From positions 3,658,001 through 3,722,000 of the forward strand of contig CP073042.1 in the NCBI GenBank assembly GCA_018114805.1: 64,000 nucleotides of DNA, given 5' to 3'. This stretch comes from Candidatus Streptomyces philanthi (GTDB lineage: Bacteria; Actinomycetota; Actinomycetes; Streptomycetales; Streptomycetaceae). The notes below the pieces were generated by a model, which worked only from the letters and a program-made list of their open reading frames with translations, was not told where the DNA came from and ran no database searches. Below are positions 40,361-48,937 of the stretch, in pieces (within the stretch, counting starts at the first letter, position 1; each line of letters opens with the position of its first letter). The translations under genes and the position numbers were made by a program.

Positions 40361-41429
40361 GTGTTTGATCGGCTAGGTGGCGCGGCGGTCGGGGGTCAGC
40401 GCCCGGATGCTGCGGCACTACGAGTCGCTGGGGCTGATCCGGCCCTCGGGCCGGACGGGCGCCGGCTACCGGGAGTACTCCGGCGCGGACGTCCAGCCGG
40501 TCTTCCACGTCGAGAGCCTGCGGGCGCTCGGGATGTCGCTGCGGGAGATCGGCCGCGCGCTCGACGACCCAGATTTCGCGCCCGCGACGATCGTCGGCCA
40601 CCTCGTCCGCGCGACGCGCGAGCGCATCGCGGCCGAGACCGAACTGCTCACCCGGCTGCGCCGGATCGACGCCGCGGGCCCCGCCGACTGGGAGGACGTC
40701 CTCCGCGTCGTCGCGCTGCTCCAGGCGCTGGGGTCCACGAGCGCCGGCGCGCGCCAGCGCGCGGCCCTCGCCGTGGCCGACGAGGTCCCGGTGCCGGTGG
40801 AGGCCCTGGTCGAGGCGGTGCTGCGGGAGAGCGAGCCGAACGTGGCCGGGGCCCTGCGCTGGGCGCTGGCCCGCTCGGGCGACGGCGACGACGACGGTGA
40901 CGGTCACGGCGACGGCGGTGTCGGCCACGGCCACAGCGGCGGCCACGGCGTTCCGGCGCTGCTGGCCGAGGGGCTCGCCGCGCCGGTGGCGGCGGTGCGC
41001 GAGCGCGCCGTACGGGCCCTGGCCGAGCTGCCCGGCGAGGAGGCCGCCGCCCACCTGCGGGCCGCGCTCGACAACCCCGACGCCGTGGTCCGCGGGCACG
41101 TGGCCCTCGCGCTCGGCGCGCGGGGCGAGGCCGACGCGGTCCCCGCGCTCGTCGACCTGGTGGTGGCGGGGCGGGACGACACCGGCGCGGCCGACGCGCT
41201 CGGCGCCCTGGCCGGCGACGCCACGGCGGCGGAGCGGATCGCCACCGCCCTGGCCGAGCGCCTCGCCGACGCCGCCACGCCCGTCCCCGCGCGCGGCCGG
41301 TTGACCCAGGCGCTGGCGGCCGTGCCCGGCCCGACGGCGATCCGCGTGCTCGACGAGCTGTCCCGCGACGCGGACCGCGCCGTCGCGCTGACCGCGACGT
41401 ACGTCCTGCGGCTGCGCGCCGCAGGGTGA
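40361..41429 (+). pseudogene. MerR-HEAT fusion regulator with damaged start
   Basis: The body encodes a MerR DNA-binding domain (ARRSGVSARMLRHYESLGLIRPSGRTGAGYREYS; VESLRALGMSLREIGRAL) fused to HEAT repeats (AVRERAVRALAELPGEEAAAHLRAAL; VRGHVALALGARGEADAVPALVDLV). The family starts M-L-I-G-E-V-ARRSGV. Here that would be GTG 40361, but one extra T near 40364 shifts the frame and the Glu codon is TAG (40374-40376). A GTG at 40377 could still give a product lacking only six residues. Between domains lies a His/Gly/Asp-rich run (about residues 175-195). Confidence 0.7.
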
Positions 41430-41567
41430 GTGCTCGCCGCGGGGCGGTCGGCGGTCCCGGGCCGCGTCCGGGGCCGAAACCGCCCCCGTCGCCGTACCGT
41501 GACCAACCGAGCCGTATCGTGACCGGCCCCTCGGCACCCGCCGGCGGTGCACAGTAGCGTTCTGGCC

Positions 41568-42530
41568 ATGAGACTCGGTGTCCTGGATGTGGGTTCGAAC
41601 ACGGTGCATCTCCTGGTGGTGGACGCGCACCCCGGTGCCCGGCCGCTGCCCGCGCACTCCCACAAGGCGGAATTGCGCCTGGCCGAACTGCTCGACGTGG
41701 ACGGCGCGATCGGCGGCGACGGCATCGACCGGCTGATCGGGGTGATCGCCGACGCGCTCCAGGCGGCCGAGGACAAGGGCTGCGAGAACGTGCTCCCGTT
41801 TGCGACCTCCGCGGTGCGCGAGGCGACCAACGCCGACGAGGTGCTGGCCCGCGTCGCGGCCGAGACCGGCGTGCGGCTGGCGGTGCTCACCGGCGACGAG
41901 GAGGCGCGCCTGACCTTCCTCGCGGTGCGCCGCTGGTTCGGCTGGTCGGCCGGGCGGCTGCTGGTGCTCGACATCGGCGGCGGCTCACTGGAGATCGCGT
42001 ACGGCATGGACGAGGAGCCCGACGCGGCGGCCTCGCTGCCGCTCGGCGCGGGCCGGCTCACCGCCGGCTGGCTGCCCGGCGACCCGCCGGACACGAACGA
42101 CGTGCGGGCCCTGCGGCGACACGTGCGGGCCCAGATCGCGCACGTCGTCGGCGACTTCAGCCGGCTCGGGCGGCCCGACCACGTGGTGGCCACCTCGAAG
42201 ACGTTCAAGCAGTTGGCGCGCCTGGCGGGCGCGGCGCGCTCGGCCGAGGGGCTGTACGTCCAACGCGCGCTGAGCCGCTCGGCCCTCGCCGACTGGGTCT
42301 CCAGGCTGGCCGGCATGCCGACGGCCGAGCGCGCCGAACTGCCCGGGGTCTCGGCCGGCCGGGCGGGACAGCTCGTGGCCGGGGCGCTGGTCGCGGAGGC
42401 CGCGATGGACCTGTTCGACGTCGACGAGCTGGAGATCTGCCCCTGGGCGCTGCGCGAGGGCGTGATCCTGCGCCGCCTGGACCACCTCCCCGCCGAACGC
42501 CCGGCCCTCGGCCAGCTCCCGCCCGCCTGA
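41568..42530 (+). CDS. Ppx/GppA-family phosphatase
   Basis: 320 residues from ATG 41568. ASKHA-type motifs: LGVLDVGSNTVHLLVVD, LPFATSAVREATNADEV, TGDEEARLTFLAVRRWFGW and VLDIGGGSLEIAYG. Such enzymes are exopolyphosphatases or pppGpp phosphatases; sequence alone does not decide. From memory, one of the two Ppx-like proteins of streptomycetes. Complete and undamaged. Confidence 0.9.
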   Translation: MRLGVLDVGSNTVHLLVVDAHPGARPLPAHSHKAELRLAELLDVDGAIGGDGIDRLIGVIADALQAAEDKGCENVLPFATSAVREATNADEVLARVAAETGVRLAVLTGDEEARLTFLAVRRWFGWSAGRLLVLDIGGGSLEIAYGMDEEPDAAASLPLGAGRLTAGWLPGDPPDTNDVRALRRHVRAQIAHVVGDFSRLGRPDHVVATSKTFKQLARLAGAARSAEGLYVQRALSRSALADWVSRLAGMPTAERAELPGVSAGRAGQLVAGALVAEAAMDLFDVDELEICPWALREGVILRRLDHLPAERPALGQLPPA

Positions 42531-42595
42531 GCACGCGCCCGGCCCCGGCCGGGCGCGCTCCCACACCCCCGCCAGTGCGGGCGTCTCCGGGGCCC

Positions 42596-42644
42596 GGCGC
42601 GTACCGCCCCGGCCAGGCAGCCTGCTGCCGGGGCGGTACGCGCC
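42596..42644. terminator. 18-bp inverted repeat between ppx and isomerase-like gene
   Basis: GGCGCGTACCGCCCCGGC and its exact complement (42627-42644) form an 18-bp perfect stem around a 13-base loop. It lies 66 bp after the phosphatase stop and only 15 bp before the next start codon. It may be a terminator or may sit in the leader and limit translation of the downstream gene. Confidence 0.65.
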
Positions 42645-42658
42645 GTACGCTGTCCCTC

Positions 42659-43522
42659 GTGACAGAGCCAGAGCCAGTGGTGCGCATCCCGGATGCGAAG
42701 GTCGCCCTGTCCACGGCCTCCGTCTACCCGGAGTCCACGGCGGCGGCCTTCGAGATCGCGGCGCGCCTGGGATACGACGGCGTCGAGGTCATGGTCTGGA
42801 CGGACCCGGTCAGCCAGGACATCGAGGCGCTGCGCCGGCTGTCCGACTACCACCAGGTCCCGATCCTGGCCGTGCACGCGCCCTGCCTGCTGATCACCCA
42901 GCGGGTGTGGTCCACCGACCCGTGGGTCAAGCTCAAGCGGGCCCGCGCCGCGGCCGAGCGGCTCGGCACCTCCACCGTGGTCGTGCACCCGCCCTTCCGC
43001 TGGCAGCGCTCGTACGCCCGGGACTTCGTCAGCGGCATCTGGCGGATGGCCGACGAGACCGACGTGCGGTTCGCCGTCGAGAACATGTACCCCTGGCGCT
43101 ACCGCGACCGCGAGATGCTCGCCTACGCGCCCGGCTGGAACGTCACCAAGGACGACTACCGGCACTTCACGGTCGACCTCTCGCACACCGCCACCGCCCG
43201 CACCGAGGCGCTGGAGATGGTGGACCGGATGGGCGACCGGCTGGCCCACGTCCACATCGCCGATGGATCGGGCTCGGGCAAGGACGAGCACCTGGTGCCT
43301 GGCCGGGGCAGCCAGCCGTGCGCCGCGCTCCTGGAGCGGCTGGCCGGCAACGGCTTCACCGGGCACGTCGTCGTCGAGGTCAACACGCGGCGCGCGATGT
43401 CCAGCGCCGAGCGCGAGGCCGACCTCGCCGAGGCGCTCGCTTTCACCCGGCTGCACCTGGCGTCGCCGTCCCGGCCGCACCGGGTGCCGGGGGACCGCGA
43501 CGACTGCATGACCGGACCATGA
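42659..43522 (+). CDS. Sugar phosphate isomerase/epimerase (TIM-barrel, AP2Ec family)
   Basis: 287 residues from GTG 42659. Features of the xylose-isomerase-like TIM barrel: AFEIAARLGYDGVEVMVW, ILAVHAPCLLIT, STVVVHPPFRWQ, VRFAVENMYPW, HFTVDLSHTATART, HVHIADGSGSGKDEHLVPGRG and VVVEVNT. The Glu/Asp/His metal ligands are present. Substrate unknown. From memory, this gene commonly sits just before ilvD in Streptomyces. The stop overlaps the ATG of the TetR gene (ATGA). Confidence 0.88.
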   Translation: MTEPEPVVRIPDAKVALSTASVYPESTAAAFEIAARLGYDGVEVMVWTDPVSQDIEALRRLSDYHQVPILAVHAPCLLITQRVWSTDPWVKLKRARAAAERLGTSTVVVHPPFRWQRSYARDFVSGIWRMADETDVRFAVENMYPWRYRDREMLAYAPGWNVTKDDYRHFTVDLSHTATARTEALEMVDRMGDRLAHVHIADGSGSGKDEHLVPGRGSQPCAALLERLAGNGFTGHVVVEVNTRRAMSSAEREADLAEALAFTRLHLASPSRPHRVPGDRDDCMTGP

Positions 43523-44320
43523 GCGAGGGCCTGGCCGCGCCCCGCCGGCCGCCGCCCGGCCCGCGCGGTGGCTGGCGCCGAACCGGCGGCGCGCGACCGC
43601 ATCCTGGCGGCGGGGCGCAGCGAGTTCGCCGAGCCCGGCTACGACAAGGCGTCCATCCGTGGCATCGCCAAGGGCGCCGGCGTGGACCCGGCCCTGGTCC
43701 ACCACTACTTCGGCACCAAGGACCAGGTCTTCGCCGCCGCCATCGAGCGGGCCTTCGAGCCCGCGCTGCGCGCCCCGGACATGCTGCTCGCCGGCCCGCA
43801 CGAGGAGCGGCTGGCCCGGTTCTTCCTCGGCATCTGGGAGAACCCGACGCACCGCGAGCCGTTGCTGGCGATCCTGCGCTCGGCCGTGGGCAACGAGGCG
43901 GCGGCGGCCGTCTTCCGCGACCTGGTCTCCAGCCGGCTCGTCGCGCGGGTCGCGGCCCAGTTGGTGGGCATCGCGCTGCTGCGGTACGTGATCAAGATGA
44001 GGCCGCTGGCGGACGCCGACCCGGAGCACGTGATCGCCCTGATCGCGCCGGGCGTGCAGCGCCTGCTGACCGGCCCCGACCCACTCGATACACCCGCCGC
44101 CGCCCGGCCGACTCCACCCCGCCGGCCCCACCCGCCGCGACCACCGGCCGCACGCCGCCCGACCATCGGCCGAACGCCCCCCACCACCCGCCGGGCCGTC
44201 TCACATCGCGGGAAAGCCGTCCGGATCTTGGAGGGTGGGCGTACGCTCGTACGATACCGTACGCAGGCCCCGACGTACGCAGCGGCGTACGCGCCAAGGC
44301 ATCACCAGGGAGTGAGCACC
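43519..44320 (+). pseudogene. TetR regulator, frameshifted start and missing stop
   Basis: ATG 43519 overlaps the previous stop and starts MSEGLAAPRRPPPGP, but the helix-turn-helix is in another frame from GTG 43568: DRILAAGRSEFAEPGYDKASIRGIAKGAGVDPALVHHYFGTKDQVF. The ligand domain continues (FFLGIWENPTHREPLLAILRSAVGNEAAA; PEHVIALIAPGVQRLLTG). After LLTGPDPLDT no stop occurs: the frame stays open through Pro/Arg-rich sequence into ilvD, in phase with it. Thus the frame 43568-46183 encodes a continuous TetR-IlvD fusion on paper. The helix-turn-helix is complete, so repressor function from GTG 43568 is possible. Confidence 0.75.
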
Positions 44321-46183
44321 GTGCCCGAGCTGAGGTCCCGCACCGTCACCCACGGCCGCAACATGGCGGGTGCCCGCGCCCTGATGCGGGCCTCGGGGGT
44401 AGCGAGCGAGGACATCGGCAAGCCGATCGTCGCGGTCGCCAACTCCTTCACCGAGTTCGTGCCGGGCCATACCCACCTCCAGCCGGTGGGCCGGATCGTG
44501 AGCGAGGCGATCAAGGCGGCGGGCGCGGTCCCGCGCGAGTTCAACACGATCGCCGTGGACGACGGCATTGCCATGGGCCACGGCGGCATGCTCTACAGCC
44601 TGCCCTCGCGCGACCTGATCGCCGACTCGGTGGAGTACATGGTCGAGGCGCACTGCGCCGACGCCCTGATCTGCATCTCCAACTGCGACAAGATCACCCC
44701 GGGCATGCTGATGGCGGCGCTGCGCCTGAACATCCCCACCATCTTCGTCTCCGGCGGCCCGATGGACGCTGGCCAGGCCACCCTGGTCGACGGCACCGTC
44801 CGCAAGCTCGACCTGGTCAACGCGATCAGCGACGCGGTCAACGAGAACGTCTCCGACGAGGACATCCTCCGCATCGAGGAGAACGCCTGCCCCACCTGCG
44901 GCTCGTGTTCGGGCATGTTCACCGCCAACTCGATGAACTGCCTCGCCGAGGCCATCGGCCTGGCCCTGCCCGGCAATGGCTCGGTGCTCGCCACCCACGC
45001 CGCCCGCAAGGAGCTGTACGAACGGGCCGGCTCCACCGTCGTGGAGCTGACCCGGCGCTACTACGGCGAGGGCGACGAGCGCGTCCTGCCGCGCAACATC
45101 GCCACGCACGCCGCGTTCGAGAACGCCATGGCCCTGGACATCGCCATGGGCGGCTCCACCAACACGATCCTGCACCTGCTGGCCGCGGCCCTCGAGGCCG
45201 GGGCCGACTACGACCTGAGCGATATCGACGCTGTCTCGCGCCGCGTCCCCTGCCTGGCCAAGGTCGCCCCGAACGTCGCGCCCGGCGGCACATACTACAT
45301 GGAGGACGTGCACCGCGCCGGCGGCATCCCCGCCATCCTCGGGGAGCTGTACCGCGCTGGGCTGCTCAACGAGGACGTGCACACCGTCCACTCGGCCGGC
45401 ATCAAGGAGTGGCTGGACACGTGGGACGTGCGCGGCGGCTCGGCAACCGAGGAGGCCATCGAACTGTGGCACGCAGCGCCCGGCTGCAAGCGCTCCGCCG
45501 AGGCGTTCTCGCAGTCCGAGCGCTGGGACACGCTCGACACCGACGCGGCGAACGGCTGCATCCGCGACGCCGCGCACGCCTACTCCGCCGACGGCGGCCT
45601 CGCCGTGTTGCGTGGCAACCTCGCCCCGGACGGCTGCGTCGTGAAGACCGCCGGCGTCGACGAGTCGATCTGGACCTTCGAGGGCCCGGCCGTCGTCTGC
45701 GAGTCGCAGGAGGAGGCCGTCGACAAGATCCTTGGCAAGGTCATCAAGCCGGGCGACGTCGTCGTCATCCGCTACGAGGGCCCCAAGGGCGGCCCCGGCA
45801 TGCAGGAGATGCTCTACCCGACCTCGTTCCTCAAGGGCCGCGGCCTCGGCAAGACCTGCGCCCTGGTCACCGACGGCCGCTTCTCCGGCGGCACCTCGGG
45901 CCTGTCGATCGGCCACGCGTCCCCCGAGGCGGCCTCGGGCGGCGTCATCGCGCTCGTCGAGGACGGCGACCTGATCCGCATCGACATCCCCGGCCGCACC
46001 ATCCAACTCCACTTTTCCGACGAGGAGTTGGCCACCCGCCGCACGGCCCTCCTGGAGCGCCTGGGCGGCTACCGCCCGGCCGCCCGAGAACGCAAGGTCT
46101 CCCAGGCGCTGCGCGCGTACGCGGCGATGGCCACCAGCGCGGACAAGGGCGCGGTGCGGGACGTCGGCCTGCTGGGAGGCTGA
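44321..46183 (+). CDS. ilvD: Dihydroxy-acid dehydratase
   Basis: IlvD dehydrates dihydroxy-acids in valine, leucine and isoleucine synthesis. The cluster ligands are present (ISNCDKITPGM; ENACPTCGSCSGMFTANSMN), as are MGGSTNTILHLLA and the C-terminal DGRFSGGTSGLSIGHASPEAA. GTG 44321 is preceded by AGGGAG at 7 bp and gives 620 residues, the usual length. The GTG at 44312 is too close to the ribosome site. No lesion over 1.86 kb. A less GC-rich segment with TACG repeats at 44235-44300 looks like its promoter region. Confidence 0.96.
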   Translation: MPELRSRTVTHGRNMAGARALMRASGVASEDIGKPIVAVANSFTEFVPGHTHLQPVGRIVSEAIKAAGAVPREFNTIAVDDGIAMGHGGMLYSLPSRDLIADSVEYMVEAHCADALICISNCDKITPGMLMAALRLNIPTIFVSGGPMDAGQATLVDGTVRKLDLVNAISDAVNENVSDEDILRIEENACPTCGSCSGMFTANSMNCLAEAIGLALPGNGSVLATHAARKELYERAGSTVVELTRRYYGEGDERVLPRNIATHAAFENAMALDIAMGGSTNTILHLLAAALEAGADYDLSDIDAVSRRVPCLAKVAPNVAPGGTYYMEDVHRAGGIPAILGELYRAGLLNEDVHTVHSAGIKEWLDTWDVRGGSATEEAIELWHAAPGCKRSAEAFSQSERWDTLDTDAANGCIRDAAHAYSADGGLAVLRGNLAPDGCVVKTAGVDESIWTFEGPAVVCESQEEAVDKILGKVIKPGDVVVIRYEGPKGGPGMQEMLYPTSFLKGRGLGKTCALVTDGRFSGGTSGLSIGHASPEAASGGVIALVEDGDLIRIDIPGRTIQLHFSDEELATRRTALLERLGGYRPAARERKVSQALRAYAAMATSADKGAVRDVGLLGG

Positions 46184-46321
46184 CGCGGCGGCGCTGCGCG
46201 CGTCCGCGCGTTGACACGGAGGAGGTGGCGGCCCGTGGGCCGCCGCCTCGACGCGTACGGACCCCTCCCGACTACAGCGTGTCAGCATCCCGCTACGCTC
46301 GCGCCCCTAGGGAGGTCCGCC

Positions 46322-46678
46322 ATGACGACACCACCCGGCCCGAACCCGTACCAGACCAACCCGCCGACCACCCCGACGCCGCCGGGGCAACCGTGGCAAC
46401 CGCCCACGGGATGGCCCGGCCACCCCACCCCGTACTACGTGCCGGCCCAACGGACCAACGGCTTAGCCGTCGCGTCCATGGTGCTGGGCATCCTGTGGCT
46501 CTACTGGATCGGCAGCATCCTCGCGCTGATCTTCGGCTACGTGGCCCGCAGCCAGATCCGGGAGCGGGGCGAGGCCGGCGGTGGCCATGCCCCCGCCGGC
46601 CTCGTGCTCGGTTGGGTCTGCGTCGGGACGCTCACGGTCGTGATGTTCTTCGCCCTCTTCCTCGACACGAGGTACTGA
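46322..46678 (+). CDS. DUF4190 membrane protein
   Basis: 118 residues: a Pro/Thr/Gln-rich cytoplasmic start (PPGPNPYQTNPPTTPTPPGQ) and two membrane segments (GLAVASMVLGILWLYWIGSILALIFGYVA; PAGLVLGWVCVGTLTVVMFFALFL) joined by RSQIRERGEAGGGHA. This is the usual DUF4190 layout. Function unknown. AGGGAGG precedes the ATG. Confidence 0.88.
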   Translation: MTTPPGPNPYQTNPPTTPTPPGQPWQPPTGWPGHPTPYYVPAQRTNGLAVASMVLGILWLYWIGSILALIFGYVARSQIRERGEAGGGHAPAGLVLGWVCVGTLTVVMFFALFLDTRY

Positions 46679-46758
46679 GCCGCTCGCGCCCGGCAGCCGG
46701 CCCGGGGAGCCGGGGGAACGTCAACAGCGTATCTGAGTCAGGGAGTTGGGGCGTACGG

Positions 46759-47229
46759 TCAGGAGCCGGCGCTCCGTCGCCGGACCGTACGCTCCAGGAT
46801 GCCGAGGGCGGCCCGCAGGGCCGACTCCGGGACCACGGGGAAGACGAGGCGCCGCCGCCACTCCTCGGCGCCCTCGGACCAGTCGTGGTACGAGGTGATG
46901 AGGGTGCCGCCTTCGGCCGGGGCCAGCCGGTAGCCGTAGATGTGCTCCACGTGCGGCCGGACGCGCCGGCCCTCGACGGTCCAGGCGATCTCCACATCCG
47001 GCGTGAACCGGGTGATGACCGCCTCGACGTCGTACCTGCCCAGCGGCCGGTCCCCGAGCGCCTCCCGGTCCATGTGCACCGTGAACCGGTCGCCGGCCGC
47101 CGTGACCGGCCCGCCATCGGTGCCCAGCAACATGCCCGAGGCGTCGATGTCCACATGGCCCGCCGGGTCGGCCAGCACCGCGAAGACGGCGGAGGCGGGG
47201 GCGGGGACGAGCCGGGAGACCTCGACCCC
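46759..47229 (-). pseudogene. SRPBCC-family protein lacking its start
   Basis: The frame reads GVEVSRLVPAPASAVFAVLADPAGHVDIDASG, then RFTVHMDREALGDRPLGRYDVEAVITRF and YHDWSEGAEEWRRRL, ending RTVRRRSAGS at TGA 46759. This is a polyketide-cyclase/START-like fold (SRPBCC). No proper start codon precedes GVEVSRL; upstream the sequence becomes the 3' end of the YbhB-like gene. The first usable codon, GTG 47178, would delete the first strand and helix. I infer that a deletion near 47230 removed the start. Confidence 0.6.
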
Positions 47230-47717
47230 GTTCGGGGCCGCTGGGCGCGCCCGGCGTGTAGTCGGTGGCGGTCAGGGGCGCGTGGCCTAGGGTGTGGCCG
47301 GCCACGGCGAAGCCGAGCGCGGCCGGCGTCGCGTCGGCCGCGACGCCGACGGAGGCGACGCCGAGGGCGTGCACCATGATAACGTACCGGTGCGCGCCGT
47401 GCCCGGCCGGCGGGGCGGCGCCGACGAAGCGGGCCGCGGGCGTCGTTGGGGAGCTGGAAGGCGCCGGCGTGAAGGCCCGAGCCCGCCGCGTCGCCGGCGC
47501 CCTCGGGCAACTCGGTGACGCCGGCGGGAATGTCGGCCACCGCCCAGTGCCAGAACCCGGACCCGGTGGGGGCGTCGGGGTCGTACACGGTGACGGCGTA
47601 GCTCCGGGTCCCCTCCGGCGCGCCGTGCCAGGACAACTGTGGGGAGACGTCCCCGCCGCCGGGCACGCCGAAGATGCCGGAGTACTGCTCGGGCGGCCAG
47701 GGGGCGCCGTCGCTCAC
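47230..47717 (-). pseudogene. YbhB/YbcL (RKIP/PEBP-like) protein, frameshift and lost stop
   Basis: From ATG 47717: GGGDVSPQLSWHGAPEGTRSYAVTVYDPDAPTGSGFWHWAVADIPAGVTELPEG is the PEBP ligand pocket (DPDAP, GFWHW). Near 47445 the frame changes; the other frame gives ARFVGAAPPAGHGAHRYVIMVHALG and ALGFAVAGHTLGHAPLTATDY. The reading then runs without a stop into the SRPBCC frame region. Loss of this stop and of the neighbour's start can be explained by one deletion. Confidence 0.7.
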
Positions 47718-47949
47718 GGTGCTGCTGGTGAGGGCGAAGCCGGCGGTGGGTGTCGGCTCGAGGGGCGGGTGGGGGAGGTGTGGGCGCGCACGGGGCGCTC
47801 CTTTCGGGGCCGGGCTTTCCTAGGTCGGGCTGGGCTCTGCTGGGTCGTGTGGGGCGTGCCGGTGGCTGGCGGGGGCGCGGTCGGTACGTACTCCGCGACC
47901 GCGCGCCGGCGGGCGCATCCGGCAACGCGATCGACCATAACAGCAATAA

Positions 47950-47969
47950 ACGATTATCACTGGAATCGT
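47950..47969. promoter_or_regulatory. Possible GntR operator ACGATT-N8-AATCGT
   Basis: A 6-bp perfect inverted repeat with 8-base spacer lies 14 bp before the GntR start, in the only AT-rich patch of the region. The position fits an autoregulatory operator. Unverified. Confidence 0.45.
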
Positions 47970-47982
47970 CTAAGCTGCCTCC

Positions 47983-48702
47983 ATGACGCATCCGGCCCCC
48001 ACCCCCGCCCCGTCCGGGAAGCAGATGCTCTCCGAGCAGGTCTACGCCCACCTGCGGGACGCGATCATGCGCGGGCGGTACGCCCCCGGCGACGGCCTCA
48101 AGCCGCAGGACCTGGCCAAGGAGCAGGGCGTGAGCCTCGCCGTTGTGCGCGAGGCGCTGGTCCGGGTGGTGGGCGAGGGGTTGGCCGACCGGCTGCCCAA
48201 CCGCGGCTTCGCCGTCCCCGCCTTCTCGGATCGCCGCTGGCAGCAGCTCGCGGAGGCCCGCCGGACCGTCGAACCCGTCGTGCTGCGCATGTCCGTTGAG
48301 CGCGGCGACGTGGACTGGGAGGCCCGGGTCTGCGCCGCCCACCACCGCCTGGCCCGCACTCCCGTGTACGCGCCGGGGGAGGGCGAGTTCTACACCGCGG
48401 CCTGGGTCGAGGCCCACCGCCTCTTCCATCGCACCCTCCTGGAGGGCTGCGGCAACCCCGTCCTCCTGGAGACCTTCGACCGCATGTGGACCGCGAGCGA
48501 ACTCGCCCGCCGCTGGTCGGCCCACCGCGACCCGACCCGCGACGGCATCGGCGAACACCGCCAACTGGAGGAGGCGGCGCTGGCCCGCGACGCGGACACG
48601 GCGGCCGAGGTGCTGGCCCGCCACCTGACGCTGACGGCGGCGGCGCTGCGGGACGGCGAGGGCGAGGCTGAGGGCGCCGGCGGGACAGCCGCGCGTAGCT
48701 GA
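47983..48702 (+). CDS. GntR-family (FadR/FCD) transcriptional regulator
   Basis: 239 residues from ATG 47983. The winged helix reads QVYAHLRDAIMRGRYAPGDGLKPQDLAKEQGVSLAVVREALVRVVGEGL. The FCD effector domain contains EARRTVEPVVLRMSVERGD, AHRLFHRTLLEGCGNPVLLETFDRMW and GEHRQLEEAALARDADTAAEVLARHL, with the usual metal-binding His/Asp residues. FCD ligands are small organic acids; which one is unknown. It may control the YbhB/SRPBCC genes transcribed the other way. Confidence 0.88.
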   Translation: MTHPAPTPAPSGKQMLSEQVYAHLRDAIMRGRYAPGDGLKPQDLAKEQGVSLAVVREALVRVVGEGLADRLPNRGFAVPAFSDRRWQQLAEARRTVEPVVLRMSVERGDVDWEARVCAAHHRLARTPVYAPGEGEFYTAAWVEAHRLFHRTLLEGCGNPVLLETFDRMWTASELARRWSAHRDPTRDGIGEHRQLEEAALARDADTAAEVLARHLTLTAAALRDGEGEAEGAGGTAARS

Positions 48703-48937
48703 GCCTCCGCCGGGGAGGGGGCGCGGAAGAGGCCGGGCGGCGGGCCTGGCGTACGCCCGGGGCGAAGGCGTCGGGGTGAAGGCCCCCGGGGCGGCGGCCG
48801 GAAGATCCCCGTTGTCAGTGCCGTCTGAGACGGTGCGTTCTGCTATCCCTCTCCCCAGTAGGACGAAACCGGGGGCGCTCGGTGTCAGCACCTGACGAGA
48901 AACTGGCGCGCCCCGCCGCCACCCCCCCGGCGCCGCC

